The notes under the pieces: generated by a model
Seen by the model: the letters and a program-made list of their open reading frames with translations, nothing else
Database searches by the model: none
What the model was told of the DNA's origin: nothing
Program-made: the position numbers and the translations under genes
Shown: piece by piece, positions 49,310 to 57,910 of the stretch
How positions within the stretch are numbered: the stretch's first letter is position 1
How the letters are laid out: each line of letters opens with the position of its first letter
Assembly (NCBI GenBank): GCA_965212245.1
Contig: OZ243107.1
Span: 2,046,001 to 2,110,000, forward strand
Direction: 5' to 3'
DNA: 64,000 bases
Origin: CAKZNE01 sp040222435
GTDB lineage: Bacteria > Bacteroidota > Bacteroidia > Flavobacteriales > Schleiferiaceae

Positions 49310-50242
49310 ATGAAGGCTATGGAGTTAAATTTTGAAGTGGAAGGGGAGTTTGAAAATACCCTGAAAAGTAAAATCAAAAATACCCGAATTGGCAAAGGTG
49401 TTTTTATGGTGAGGGTGGAGAATAAAGATGAGCAGATCCTTCGGATAACCAGAGAGATCGACCAAAGTCTTATCCAATTTTACTTTGCTGCTGAAGGGGG
49501 TGCCTCTTTCCTTTTTAACCAGGGTAATTATCGCCTGGAATTGCAAACGGAGAAGTGTTTATTGTTTTACAACCCCTTAATGGCTCTGCCTCTGGATGTT
49601 GAGGTTAAACCAGGTTCTAAACTGGCATTTTTGTACATCACTGTAGAGAGTTTACACCAGCTTTTTGTAACCGGCTCCGAAGAAATAGCGTTTCTTAATC
49701 AGGAGAACATAGATAAGAAGTATTATGCCGATCGTCCGTTAAGCCCTTTACTTACTTTAACCGTGCATCAACTTTTTCAGGGTCACATTCACGGACCGGC
49801 CCGTGAAGTTTTTGAAAAGGCCAAAGCTTATGAGATACTGGCGCTCTTCTTTAACCGGGAGGAAGGTAAGGATGTGGAACAATGCCCTTTTTTAAATGAT
49901 GAGGATAATGTGAAGCGTATAAGGGAGGCTAAAAACATACTGATTGACAAAATGGCGACTCCTCCTACACTTAAAGAACTTTCCCGTGAAATAGGTTTGA
50001 ATGAATACCGCTTAAAGGAAGGTTTTAAAAATATTTATGGCAAAACGGTTTTTCAGTTCCTGAATGATTACCGCCTGGATAAAGCCCGTCAGTTATTGGA
50101 GTCAGGTAAATTCAAGGTAAATGATGCCGCCTACCAGATTGGCTACACCAATCCGAGTCATTTTATTGCCGCTTTTCGAAAAAAATTCGGGGTAACACCC
50201 AAAAAATATCTAACCGGAAAAATAACTACTGTTCATGGCTAA
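49310..50242 (+). CDS. AraC family regulator, PchR-like, cotranscribed with hemH
   Basis: 310 residues. N-terminal ligand-binding region (1-190) with IQFYFAAEGGASFLFNQGNY, then the AraC DNA-binding domain at about 205-305: IDKMATPPTLKELSREIGLN, EYRLKEGFKNIYGKTVFQFL and YQIGYTNPSHFIAAFRKKFG. The linker CPFLNDEDNVKRIREAKNIL is typical of PchR-type regulators, which sense siderophores or iron state. It overlaps the hemH start by 8 nt, so the two are coupled. A regulator made together with ferrochelatase, beside an iron-type palindrome, suggests control by iron or heme. Confidence 0.92.
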   Translation: MKAMELNFEVEGEFENTLKSKIKNTRIGKGVFMVRVENKDEQILRITREIDQSLIQFYFAAEGGASFLFNQGNYRLELQTEKCLLFYNPLMALPLDVEVKPGSKLAFLYITVESLHQLFVTGSEEIAFLNQENIDKKYYADRPLSPLLTLTVHQLFQGHIHGPAREVFEKAKAYEILALFFNREEGKDVEQCPFLNDEDNVKRIREAKNILIDKMATPPTLKELSREIGLNEYRLKEGFKNIYGKTVFQFLNDYRLDKARQLLESGKFKVNDAAYQIGYTNPSHFIAAFRKKFGVTPKKYLTGKITTVHG

Positions 50243-51257
50243 ACATGCCGCTTTGTTGGTTAACCTGGGTTCACCTGATTCATATGAGGTGCCAGATGTG
50301 AAAGTATACCTGCGCGAATTCCTGATGGATAAAAGGGTGATTGACTATCCCTGGTTTTTTCGTTTTCTGCTTATTGAGGGCATCATCTTGCGTACCCGCC
50401 CTCCAAAATCAGCAGAAGCCTATAAAAGTATTTGGTGGGGTGAAGGATCTCCGTTAATTGTGCTTAGCCGAAAATTGCAGGAAAGTGTTCAAAAGCATAC
50501 CAACATACCGGTTGGCTTAGGTATGCGCTATGGTAACCCTTCTATAGAACATGGTTTAAAACAGCTTGTGCTGGAAAACCCGGATCTGGAGGAGGTGAAA
50601 TTAATTCCCCTTTACCCACATTATGCCATGAGTAGTTTTGAAACCGTGGTGGTGAAGGCCCGTGAGGTAGTTGAGAAACATTTTAAAGAGCTGAAACTTA
50701 AAGTACAAGATCCTTTTTATAAGGATCAGGATTATATCACGGCACTGAGCAAATCTCTATCGGCTGCACTGGTCAAAGAATATGATCACGTCCTTTTCAG
50801 TTACCATGGTATACCCGAGCGGCACATCCGTAAATCAGATATAACCGGCAACCACTGTTTAAAGTCAGAAAATTGCTGTTCCACAGATTCACCGGCCCAT
50901 GCTTATTGCTATCGTCATCAGGTTTTTAAGACTACTGAATTAGTGGTGAAGGAACTGGGTATTCCAGAGGGTAAATACAGCAATAGCTTTCAAAGCCGGT
51001 TGGATGATAAGTGGTTGCGGCCGTTTACGGATAAGCAGCTGGCCGAGCTTCCAAAGAGGGGTATTAAAAAACTGATCGTATTATGCCCGGCCTTTGTTTC
51101 GGACTGTTTAGAAACTATTGAGGAGATTGGTGAAGAAGGGCGGGAGATATTTTTAGAAGCCGGAGGAGAAGAGTTCATTTTGGTGCCGTGCCTGAATGAT
51201 CAGAAAGAATGGGTCCAATTTATAGTCTCCAGTTTAGGAGGAAACTCTTGGAATTAA
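50235..51257 (+). CDS. hemH: Ferrochelatase
   Basis: 340 residues. It inserts ferrous iron into protoporphyrin IX. Signatures: LVNLGSPDSYEVPDVKVYLR, LREFLMDKRVIDYP, GMRYGNPSIE, the active-site His in FSYHGIPERHI, SFQSRLDDKWLRPFTDK and LCPAFVSDCLETIEEIGEEG. Length fits the family. The start lies in the end of the AraC gene. It stands apart from, and divergent to, the hemA-L cluster, so the last step can be regulated separately. Confidence 0.97.
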   Translation: MAKHAALLVNLGSPDSYEVPDVKVYLREFLMDKRVIDYPWFFRFLLIEGIILRTRPPKSAEAYKSIWWGEGSPLIVLSRKLQESVQKHTNIPVGLGMRYGNPSIEHGLKQLVLENPDLEEVKLIPLYPHYAMSSFETVVVKAREVVEKHFKELKLKVQDPFYKDQDYITALSKSLSAALVKEYDHVLFSYHGIPERHIRKSDITGNHCLKSENCCSTDSPAHAYCYRHQVFKTTELVVKELGIPEGKYSNSFQSRLDDKWLRPFTDKQLAELPKRGIKKLIVLCPAFVSDCLETIEEIGEEGREIFLEAGGEEFILVPCLNDQKEWVQFIVSSLGGNSWN

Positions 51258-51292
51258 TCAGTATTTGATTTTTTGTAAGTTTTGTATTACAT

Positions 51293-51313
51293 TACGTTTT
51301 AATTTAAAACGTA
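51293..51313. promoter_or_regulatory. Perfect palindrome just before the CARDB-like gene
   Basis: TACGTTTTA-ATT-TAAAACGTA: 9-bp perfect arms, ending 4 nt before the ATG at 51318. It may be an operator or a leader hairpin that hides the ribosome landing region. TAAGTTTTG (51276-51284) is one base longer than the -7 consensus. Confidence 0.5.
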
Positions 51314-51317
51314 TTTT

Positions 51318-52817
51318 ATGTTTAAAAAACTTACTTTATTGCTTATTTTAACCTTTAGTTTGCCTTTAATCCTTAGGGCTACACCAGATTATGTAATAAC
51401 TTTAGGTCAGTTTAATAATCCTATAAGAGCAGGCAGTAATTTTTCTCTATTAAATACATTTATCCAAAATTTAGGATCATCGAACAGTCCAGCTAATTCC
51501 GTGAGGTATTATCATTCTCAAGATAATATTCTTGACGCAAGTGATATTTTGATTTTAGATTATAGTTTTGGAATAATTTCCCCAAGTTCTGGCCTCGGAG
51601 GACCACAACAACATGTTACTATGCCGGTAAATGCTAGTCCCGGTACGGGATATATTATTGCCGTTGCAGATGAAAATGATAATGTTACTGAAGTTTCTGA
51701 AACCAACAATATTTCTTACCAGCAAGTGGAGATTTTACCCCCATATCCAGACTATGTAATTACTTTAGGTTCATTTAACAGTAATGTTATTCAAAGAGGG
51801 GAAAGCTTTTCGCTTCTGAATACTCTCATTCAGAATCTAGGAACTATAAATAGCCCTGCCAATTCTATTAAATATTATTACTCACAAAATAATGTAATTG
51901 ATGGAGCGGATATTTTATTATTCACTTACAACTTTGGGATAATTACCCCAAGTTCTGGTTTCGGAGGACCTCAGCAGTTGGTCACCTTACCAATGAGCGC
52001 TAATCTTGGGACAGGCTTCATTATTTCAGTTGTTGATGAGAACAATACCGTAGTAGAAATCTCAGAGGATAATAATATTTCGATGCAAGAAATAGAAGTA
52101 GAGCTGGAGGATAGACCGGATTATATTTTCACTAAGGGACAAAATGAACTTACCGGCAATTCAGATTTTTGTATCAGGGATGTTATACTAAATGAGGGTG
52201 AAGAGCCTCAAACGATGACATTGCCTGAATTCACTGACAACCAATTCGCAAATTATAGTTTAAGAATTAAGAATATTGGACAAGTGGATGGCGATAGTCC
52301 TATCCAAATAACTTTTTATTTTTCAGAAGATAATGTTCTTAGTGCATCAGATATTAATATAACATCTCAAACTGTTAATCCTTTTGGAGCAGGTAATGTT
52401 AAGACCATTAATGGTTCACTTTTTTTACAAAACTGGTTCTCAAGTTTTTCTGGTGTGAAGTTTATCATCGCCAAAGTTGATGATCCTGATATTATTGAAG
52501 AGGCGAACGAAAATAATAATTTACACAAAATGCCTATTTGCTTTATTACGGATTCTGAAGGTCCTGAAGGAGGGAGAATTACTTTAGATGAGGAGATTGA
52601 ATATGAGGTAAGTGAACCTTATCATTCAGAATTAATAATTACCAAAGAAGAAGTCTCAAAGAAAAAATTAATAAAAATTTTGAGTTTTGAAGGAACTGAG
52701 TATAAGGTTTCTAACTCTGAAAATTTTAATTCTAATAATTTACCCAGGGGTCTCTATGTGTTTTATTACCAGAAAGACGATAACTATATAGTTCCTGAGA
52801 AGGTATATATAGATTAG
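51318..52817 (+). CDS. Secreted CARDB-like repeat protein
   Basis: 499 residues. Signal peptide MFKKLTLLLILTFSLPLILR is followed by two closely similar modules of about 115 residues (about 24-140 and 143-260). Each begins PDYVITLG, passes through NLG-x3-SPANS, SPSSG-GGPQQ, and ends DEN plus V-E-S-NN, as CARDB/Ig-like repeats do. A third, more distant module covers about 265-410. The end (KKLIKILSFEGTEY, NNLPRGLYVFYYQ, EKVYID) resembles the tail of a T9SS sorting domain but lacks the YPNP start. Its DNA is visibly richer in A and T than the neighbouring heme genes, a possible sign of transfer. Likely surface or secreted, possibly an adhesin. Confidence 0.8.
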   Translation: MFKKLTLLLILTFSLPLILRATPDYVITLGQFNNPIRAGSNFSLLNTFIQNLGSSNSPANSVRYYHSQDNILDASDILILDYSFGIISPSSGLGGPQQHVTMPVNASPGTGYIIAVADENDNVTEVSETNNISYQQVEILPPYPDYVITLGSFNSNVIQRGESFSLLNTLIQNLGTINSPANSIKYYYSQNNVIDGADILLFTYNFGIITPSSGFGGPQQLVTLPMSANLGTGFIISVVDENNTVVEISEDNNISMQEIEVELEDRPDYIFTKGQNELTGNSDFCIRDVILNEGEEPQTMTLPEFTDNQFANYSLRIKNIGQVDGDSPIQITFYFSEDNVLSASDINITSQTVNPFGAGNVKTINGSLFLQNWFSSFSGVKFIIAKVDDPDIIEEANENNNLHKMPICFITDSEGPEGGRITLDEEIEYEVSEPYHSELIITKEEVSKKKLIKILSFEGTEYKVSNSENFNSNNLPRGLYVFYYQKDDNYIVPEKVYID

Positions 52818-53183
52818 TTAATCTTTTTCTCATGGTCTTCCGGTTCGGGAGCCCTTTTGGTTGGTGCATGTCAAAAGCTAACCAGAGAATATTTAAAAGC
52901 AAGTTATGCCTAGCTCCTTTTACGATTCTATTTAAGACTACCTGCAGGTCAGTTGAGAATTTATGGGAAGAATGAGTTTTTTGGGCCTTGCTTTAAGAAA
53001 GGATTTTCTCCTTTATAAAAAACTGAAAATCAAAAATCTAGTAATTTAAGTTGTTTAAATGTTAAATTTTACCAGCTTAGTATGAACCATTTCCTGCATG
53101 CTTCCGTATATAAAGCAGTCTTCTCACATATCACATACAAGTTGGGTGGATTATTTAATTTTTAACAAATAAAAAGTTCCGAA
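52818..53183. other. 366-bp gap without a recognised gene
   Basis: No reading frame, tRNA-like structure or clear terminator was seen. The stretch is A/T-rich, and its last 30 bases must hold the promoter or leader of the lipoprotein gene at 53184, although no perfect TAnnTTTG was found. Confidence 0.6.
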
Positions 53184-53693
53184 ATGAAATTTTTAAGCCA
53201 ATCTAAAATGTTTATGGTGGCCATGTTAGCCGCTTCTTTCGCTTTCACGTCTTGCAGTAAAGATGATGATGACGATACCGAGGACCCCAAAATGTCCAAA
53301 ACGTACAATTACAACTTCAGTTCATCTTACAGCGGGAATCACGCTGATAATTTTAACGCTGTATTGAAAATTACAGAAATAGATGATAATTCTTCTACTG
53401 TTGAGGTGACTCTGAATAATACTATAGACGGAGAGGTGTATAGGATTCACTCTCATGATGCTATGCCGGGAAGTACACCCCCTTACAATCAAACACCAAA
53501 TGGCAATGTTTTGGTAAGGATGGCTACTGGTAACGGTGGTACAGTTACCGTTTCACAAACAGCTACCATGTCTTACCAAGAACTGACTACATCGTATGAT
53601 GCTTTCTTTGTAGTGCACGATCCATTACAACCTATCAGTACGGTAGATCTTACTACTTACCTTACTGTAGGTGCTTTTGCCCGCGCGCAATAA
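53184..53693 (+). CDS. Small lipoprotein of unknown function
   Basis: 169 residues. Signal MKFLSQSKMFMVAMLAASFA ends in a lipobox (FTSC), then SKDDDDDTED, a strongly acidic stretch that resembles the surface-export signal of Bacteroidota lipoproteins. The mature domain is all-beta (TYNYNFSSSYSGNHADNFNA, VLKITEIDDNSSTVEVTL, GEVYRIHSHDAMPGS). The HSHD motif and overall shape recall CHRD-like or copper-protein-like domains, but the resemblance is too weak to name it. A terminator follows. Confidence 0.75.
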   Translation: MKFLSQSKMFMVAMLAASFAFTSCSKDDDDDTEDPKMSKTYNYNFSSSYSGNHADNFNAVLKITEIDDNSSTVEVTLNNTIDGEVYRIHSHDAMPGSTPPYNQTPNGNVLVRMATGNGGTVTVSQTATMSYQELTTSYDAFFVVHDPLQPISTVDLTTYLTVGAFARAQ

Positions 53694-53718
53694 GCATTCA
53701 AGCATTAAAATTTAATTT

Positions 53719-53756
53719 AAACTCCTTGAAGGATTAATCCTTCGGGGAGTTTTTTT
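53719..53756 (+). terminator. Rho-independent terminator
   Basis: AACTCC pairs with GGAGTT around an inner AAGGATT/AATCCTT stem, and a T-run follows. Confidence 0.85.
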
Positions 53757-53783
53757 ATGTTTAAGCCAACCGGAAGCTAAGTT

Positions 53784-54515
53784 ATGTGGGAATACATCTA
53801 TTTGATAGTGGCTGGAGCCCTGGCTTTTACCCTAAGTACCCTTACGGCTGGCGGAGGGGCTTTAATGCTTTTACCGGTACTCAGTTTTATCATAGGTGCC
53901 GTGCACGTGCCCCCAGTGTTGAACCTTGGTAATTTCATTGGGCGCCCGGTTCGTTTAGTGCTTTTCTGGAAGTATATACGTTGGGAGATAGTAAAGTATT
54001 ATCTGCCTGTTTCTTTAGTAGGGGCCTTTCTGGGGGCGTGGTTGCTGAGTTCGTTTCAAAGTGAAACCTTACAGGTCTTGATTGGTCTGTTTCTGATATC
54101 CACTTTGTTTCAGTTCCGTTTTGGAAAGAAAAAGAGAAGTTTCGAGATGAAACTCTGGTATTTTATGCCCTTAGGGCTACTCATTCCTTTTATTTCAACC
54201 ATCACAGGAGCTTTAGGACCCTTGCTTAATCCTTTTCTGCTCAATTATGACATGAATAAAGAAGAGCTCATAGCTACTAAAACGTTTAATTCATTTGCAG
54301 CTGGTGTGGTGCAAATCGGGAGTTACACTTTTTTTGGGGCACTGTATGGCAAATTATGGTTATGGGGTCTTGCTTTAGGGGTAGGCATTGGTATCGGTAA
54401 CTGGGTTGGAAAGAAACTGCTTGCCCGGATAACTGAAAAGTCATTCCGCCAATGGGCCATAGTCTTTATGGTTTTAAGTGGCTTTATATTGATATTCAAA
54501 GCATTGAATTCCTGA
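53784..54515 (+). CDS. TauE/SafE family membrane transporter
   Basis: 243 residues, seven or eight hydrophobic helices in two halves. It starts MWEYIYLIVAGALAFTLSTL TAGGGALMLLP, and the two repeated signatures are the G-G-A/LMLLP block in helix 1 and TGALGPLLNPFLL in the second half. The family exports sulfite, sulfoacetate or related organosulfur anions in the known cases; other members have no known substrate. Alone in its transcript, after a terminator. The substrate is uncertain. Confidence 0.88.
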   Translation: MWEYIYLIVAGALAFTLSTLTAGGGALMLLPVLSFIIGAVHVPPVLNLGNFIGRPVRLVLFWKYIRWEIVKYYLPVSLVGAFLGAWLLSSFQSETLQVLIGLFLISTLFQFRFGKKKRSFEMKLWYFMPLGLLIPFISTITGALGPLLNPFLLNYDMNKEELIATKTFNSFAAGVVQIGSYTFFGALYGKLWLWGLALGVGIGIGNWVGKKLLARITEKSFRQWAIVFMVLSGFILIFKALNS

Positions 54516-54615
54516 TGACAGGGCTTCTCTGAAATTGAACTTAGTGTAAGCTGGCAGACAACCTAATCCATAATTTGGCGTCAAATTTGTAAGTGAAAAC
54601 AAAAGATTACCAAGA

Positions 54616-55350
54616 ATGGAAAAGCTTTACTTCTCTTTATTATTTCTGTTGAGTGTGAGCCTGGCTAGTTCACAGGTTGTTCAAAACGAGACAGTAACCA
54701 ATTGTAATAATAATTCAAAAAGCATCTATACTACTCTTTCCAGCGGTAAAGTTTTGGTGATTGCTTCCGAAGGTTTTGATTGTTCCATATGCAGAAGTAA
54801 AGCTCCGGGACTGCAAAGCTGGGCTGCTCAAAATGTTACGTCAATTGAGGTTTGGGGAGCCATGACTTACACTTACAGTGGTAATACGCCTACCTGTACA
54901 GACGTAAGCAGTTGGAAAAACTCGTATTCCTGGAATGATATATTTATGTTCATTGATTCTGGCCGAAAGTGGTTTAGTGCCGGCACACCACAATATTTTG
55001 TGTACAGCCCACAAGACTCTACCCTTGCCTATCAGGGGTTTTCAGAAACAACCGCCAGAAGTACGGCAGAAAACCTGGTGGCTACCATTGGAATACATGA
55101 ACAGGAAGCTATAGCCCCGTTCTTTGTAAATCAGGGAGAGGGTTTTATTCAGTTAAATAATCTTCCGCCTTCAACCATACAGTTTCAATTGTTTGACCTT
55201 ACCGGAAAAGCGGTTAAAACACAAATAATCTCAAATCAGTTTGGTGAAGCCTTTAAGATAAATATCACCGAGATGAAAAGAGGATTGTATCTGGTTAAGG
55301 TGAAAAATGGAAAGGGTTTTGAAGCCGTGAAAAAAGTAATGATACGATAA
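54616..55350 (+). CDS. Secreted thioredoxin-like CxxC protein with T9SS sorting domain
   Basis: 244 residues. Signal MEKLYFSLLFLLSVSLASS. The mature domain (about 25-165) has a thioredoxin-like pattern: GKVLVIASEGFDCSICRSKA with a CSIC redox motif at the right place after a beta strand, then a helix, then GTPQYFVYSPQDSTLAYQGF, where the cis-Pro strand of the fold is expected. The C-terminal T9SS type A domain begins late (about 178) and ends KRGLYLVKVKNGKGFEAVKKVMIR; its YPNP start is replaced by FIQLNNLPPST. A redox protein at the cell surface or secreted is a reasonable reading. Confidence 0.75.
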   Translation: MEKLYFSLLFLLSVSLASSQVVQNETVTNCNNNSKSIYTTLSSGKVLVIASEGFDCSICRSKAPGLQSWAAQNVTSIEVWGAMTYTYSGNTPTCTDVSSWKNSYSWNDIFMFIDSGRKWFSAGTPQYFVYSPQDSTLAYQGFSETTARSTAENLVATIGIHEQEAIAPFFVNQGEGFIQLNNLPPSTIQFQLFDLTGKAVKTQIISNQFGEAFKINITEMKRGLYLVKVKNGKGFEAVKKVMIR

Positions 55351-55378
55351 ACGAAGGTAGTTTTGATTTGGTTGTTGG

Positions 55379-55408
55379 ACCCGGGGCTTATGCTTCGGGT
55401 TTCTTTTT
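55379..55408 (+). terminator. Rho-independent terminator
   Basis: ACCCG and CGGGT arms around GGGCTTATGCTT, followed by TTCTTTTTTT, 28 nt after the CxxC protein gene. Confidence 0.7.
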
Positions 55409-55452
55409 TTCAAAACTTTACATACTCTAAACTTACTTGCATTAATAAAGAC

Positions 55453-55460
55453 TACCTTTG
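55453..55460 (+). promoter_or_regulatory. -7 promoter element for typA
   Basis: TACCTTTG, a perfect TAnnTTTG, 25 nt before the ATG at 55486. A TTG at 55437-55439 is only 13 nt upstream, shorter than usual. Confidence 0.55.
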
Positions 55461-55485
55461 CCGCCATTTTTTGACAAGGAAATAT

Positions 55486-57279
55486 ATGAATCTGAGAAAC
55501 ATAGCAATCATCGCTCACGTAGACCACGGTAAAACTACCCTGGTAGATAAAATGCTGATGGCAGGTCAGCTTTTTGAGGACCACGAAACGCCAGGAGAGC
55601 TGATCATGGACTCTAACGACCTGGAAAGGGAGAGGGGGATCACCATTTTAGCCAAGAACGTATCCGTACGTTACAAAGATTACAAGATCAATATTCTGGA
55701 CACCCCTGGTCACAGTGACTTTGGCGGGGAAGTAGAGCGTGTGTTAAACATGGCTGATGGAGTAGTACTGCTGGTAGATGCTTTTGAAGGACCCATGCCT
55801 CAAACCCGCTTTGTATTGTCAAAGGCAATTGAGCTTGGGTTGAAGCCTGTAGTGGTTATTAATAAAGTTGATAAACCCAACTGTACGCCTGATGAAGTAC
55901 ATGAATTGGTTTTTGATCTCATGTTTAACCTTGAGGCTACTGAAGATCAGCTTGATTTTCCTACCGCTTATGGTAGCGCCAAAAATGGTTGGATGAGCGA
56001 AGATTGGAAAAATGAAACTACTGACATTACATATCTATTAGATACTATTATTGAAAATATCCCGGCTCCAGAGCACCGTGATGGAACTCCTCAGCTTTTG
56101 ATCACCAGCCTGGATTATTCTTCTTTCGTAGGTCGTATTGCAATTGGCCGCGTGCACAGGGGGGTGCTTAAAACCAATCAGCAAGTAACCCTGGTAAAAC
56201 GTGATGGAACTAAAGTGAAATCCCGTATTAAGGAACTTTTTGTGTTTGAAGGTTTTGGAAAAGTAAAAGTGGAGGAAGTATCAAGTGGAGAAATCTGTGC
56301 GATTACCGGTATCGAAGGTTTTGAAATTGGTGATACCATCGCTGATCTTGAAAACCCTGAAGCCCTTCCTACTATCAAGATTGATGAGCCTACCATGAGT
56401 ATGACTTTCACCATTAACGATTCTCCGTTTTTTGGTAAAGAAGGAAAGTATGTAACCTCTCGTCACATTAAAGATCGTCTGGCTAAGGAGACTGAAAAGA
56501 ACCTGGCCCTTCGTGTAGAAGAAACGGACTCTGCAGATACTTTTAGAGTATTTGGCCGCGGTGTACTTCACTTATCGGTTTTGATTGAAACCATGCGCAG
56601 AGAAGGATACGAGCTGCAGATTGGTCAGCCACAGGTTATCATTAAGGAGGTTGACGGGGTAAAGATGGAACCGATTGAAGAATTGAGCATCGATCTTCCC
56701 GATGAAGTGAGTGGTAAAGCCATTGAAGCGATCACTCTGCGTAAAGGGAATATGTTGCAAATGGTGCCTAAGGGTGATCACATGCACCTTGAGTTTGAAG
56801 TGCCGTCACGAGGTATTATTGGCTTGAGGAACTATTTGCTTACTGCTACAGCTGGTGAAGCTATTATGTCTCACCGTTTTAAAGAATTCCAGCCCTATAA
56901 AGGTGAAATTCCGGGAAGACAAAACGGTTCACTTATATCATTAGAAACGGGAACAGCTATTCCTTTCTCTCTGAACAACCTGCAGGATAGGGGTAAGTTT
57001 TTTGTTCCGCCAAATCAGGATGTATACGAAGGGCAGGTTATTGGTGAAAACAGCCGTGCGGGAGACCTTAATGTGAATGTAACCAAGGCAAAGAAAATGT
57101 CTAACATGAGATCTTCAGGAGCTGATGATAAAGTGCGTATTGCACCTCCAATTATATTTTCTTTGGAAGAAGCCCTGGAGTATATCCAGAGTGATGAATA
57201 TGTGGAAGTAACACCTAAATCCATCCGTTTGCGTAAAATTCTTTTGAAGGAACACGAACGAAAGAGAGCAGGTAAATAA
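55486..57279 (+). CDS. typA: Translational GTPase TypA/BipA
   Basis: 597 residues. The ATG at 55486 is chosen because MNLRNIAIIAHVDHGKTTL is the family start, with G1 at AHVDHGKT. G3 is DTPGH (DTPGHSDFGGEVERV), G4 is NKVDKP, and TDI/DxV-type features and domains II, III, V follow, ending in the TypA C-terminal domain (SIRLRKILLKEHERKRA). It binds the ribosome and helps assembly of the 50S subunit, notably in cold or stress. An upstream extension in the same frame has no support. A terminator follows. Confidence 0.97.
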   Translation: MNLRNIAIIAHVDHGKTTLVDKMLMAGQLFEDHETPGELIMDSNDLERERGITILAKNVSVRYKDYKINILDTPGHSDFGGEVERVLNMADGVVLLVDAFEGPMPQTRFVLSKAIELGLKPVVVINKVDKPNCTPDEVHELVFDLMFNLEATEDQLDFPTAYGSAKNGWMSEDWKNETTDITYLLDTIIENIPAPEHRDGTPQLLITSLDYSSFVGRIAIGRVHRGVLKTNQQVTLVKRDGTKVKSRIKELFVFEGFGKVKVEEVSSGEICAITGIEGFEIGDTIADLENPEALPTIKIDEPTMSMTFTINDSPFFGKEGKYVTSRHIKDRLAKETEKNLALRVEETDSADTFRVFGRGVLHLSVLIETMRREGYELQIGQPQVIIKEVDGVKMEPIEELSIDLPDEVSGKAIEAITLRKGNMLQMVPKGDHMHLEFEVPSRGIIGLRNYLLTATAGEAIMSHRFKEFQPYKGEIPGRQNGSLISLETGTAIPFSLNNLQDRGKFFVPPNQDVYEGQVIGENSRAGDLNVNVTKAKKMSNMRSSGADDKVRIAPPIIFSLEEALEYIQSDEYVEVTPKSIRLRKILLKEHERKRAGK

Positions 57280-57290
57280 AGATAAAACAG

Positions 57291-57320
57291 GAAAGGAGCC
57301 GTAAGGCTCCTTTTTCTTTT
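57291..57320 (+). terminator. Rho-independent terminator after typA
   Basis: AAAGGAGCC-GTA-AGGCTCCTTT followed by TTCTTTTT: 8-bp G/C-rich stem, 3-nt loop and T-run. Confidence 0.85.
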
Positions 57321-57339
57321 TAGTGTGATGGTGGGTTGA

Positions 57340-57717
57340 TCAGGCTTCCGGCTGGGGAGGGAGTGAGAAAAAGAATTGCTCTTTTACAATTTTATCGTCT
57401 TTAACTTCATACACACATATTTCTTCCATTTGCATCCGGCCGGCATCTTTGGTGGTAATATCCATACTCATGCTACAGCTGAAAAAGTTATCACCTACTA
57501 TAGGGTCTGATACTTCCATAGAATGCACTTCCTCAAGATTTTCGTTCCACTGACGGGTTTTAGCTCGCAGGTTATCCAAACCAGCTGCCATATGGTCCGG
57601 TACTCCTTCCGGTTCCAGCGCTATTGCAGTGTCGCTGAAAAGTTCATCATAAGCTTGCATGTTTTCTCCTTTTCGGCAGAGCTCAACCAGGCGGTTGGCA
57701 ATTTCTTTTGTTTTCAT
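57340..57717 (-). CDS. SnoaL-like (NTF2 family) protein
   Basis: 125 residues. The cone-shaped NTF2-like fold is suggested by the N-terminal helix KTKEIANRLVELCRKGENMQ, AYDELFSDTAIALEPEG, the middle strand NFFSCSMSMDITTKDAGRMQ and the C-terminal EICVYEVKDDKIVKEQFFFS. Members bind or isomerise small ligands, or serve as stress-linked accessory proteins; no substrate can be given. Cytosolic; no signal peptide. Monocistronic, convergent with typA, and divergent from the first PKD gene. Confidence 0.8.
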   Translation of the reverse strand: MKTKEIANRLVELCRKGENMQAYDELFSDTAIALEPEGVPDHMAAGLDNLRAKTRQWNENLEEVHSMEVSDPIVGDNFFSCSMSMDITTKDAGRMQMEEICVYEVKDDKIVKEQFFFSLPPQPEA

Positions 57718-57910
57718 CTTTGTTGACTTTAGAATTTATTCTGAAAGATACAACAGGTTTCACCGTTCAACATTACCAAATCCGAATTGAAAAATTAAGA
57801 ATCATGCATTTTAGATAAAAAAAAAGAGAATCTCCTGTCGTATGTCTGTGGGTAGCTTCGTACTACAGGTGAAAGGAATTTAAAATTCACTAACTCTATA
57901 AATCTTAATT

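Noticed and set aside
55363..55485. N-terminal extension of typA by 41 codons
   Set aside because: It covers the terminator of the previous gene and the -7 element; the family start is MNLRNIAIIAHVDHGKT.
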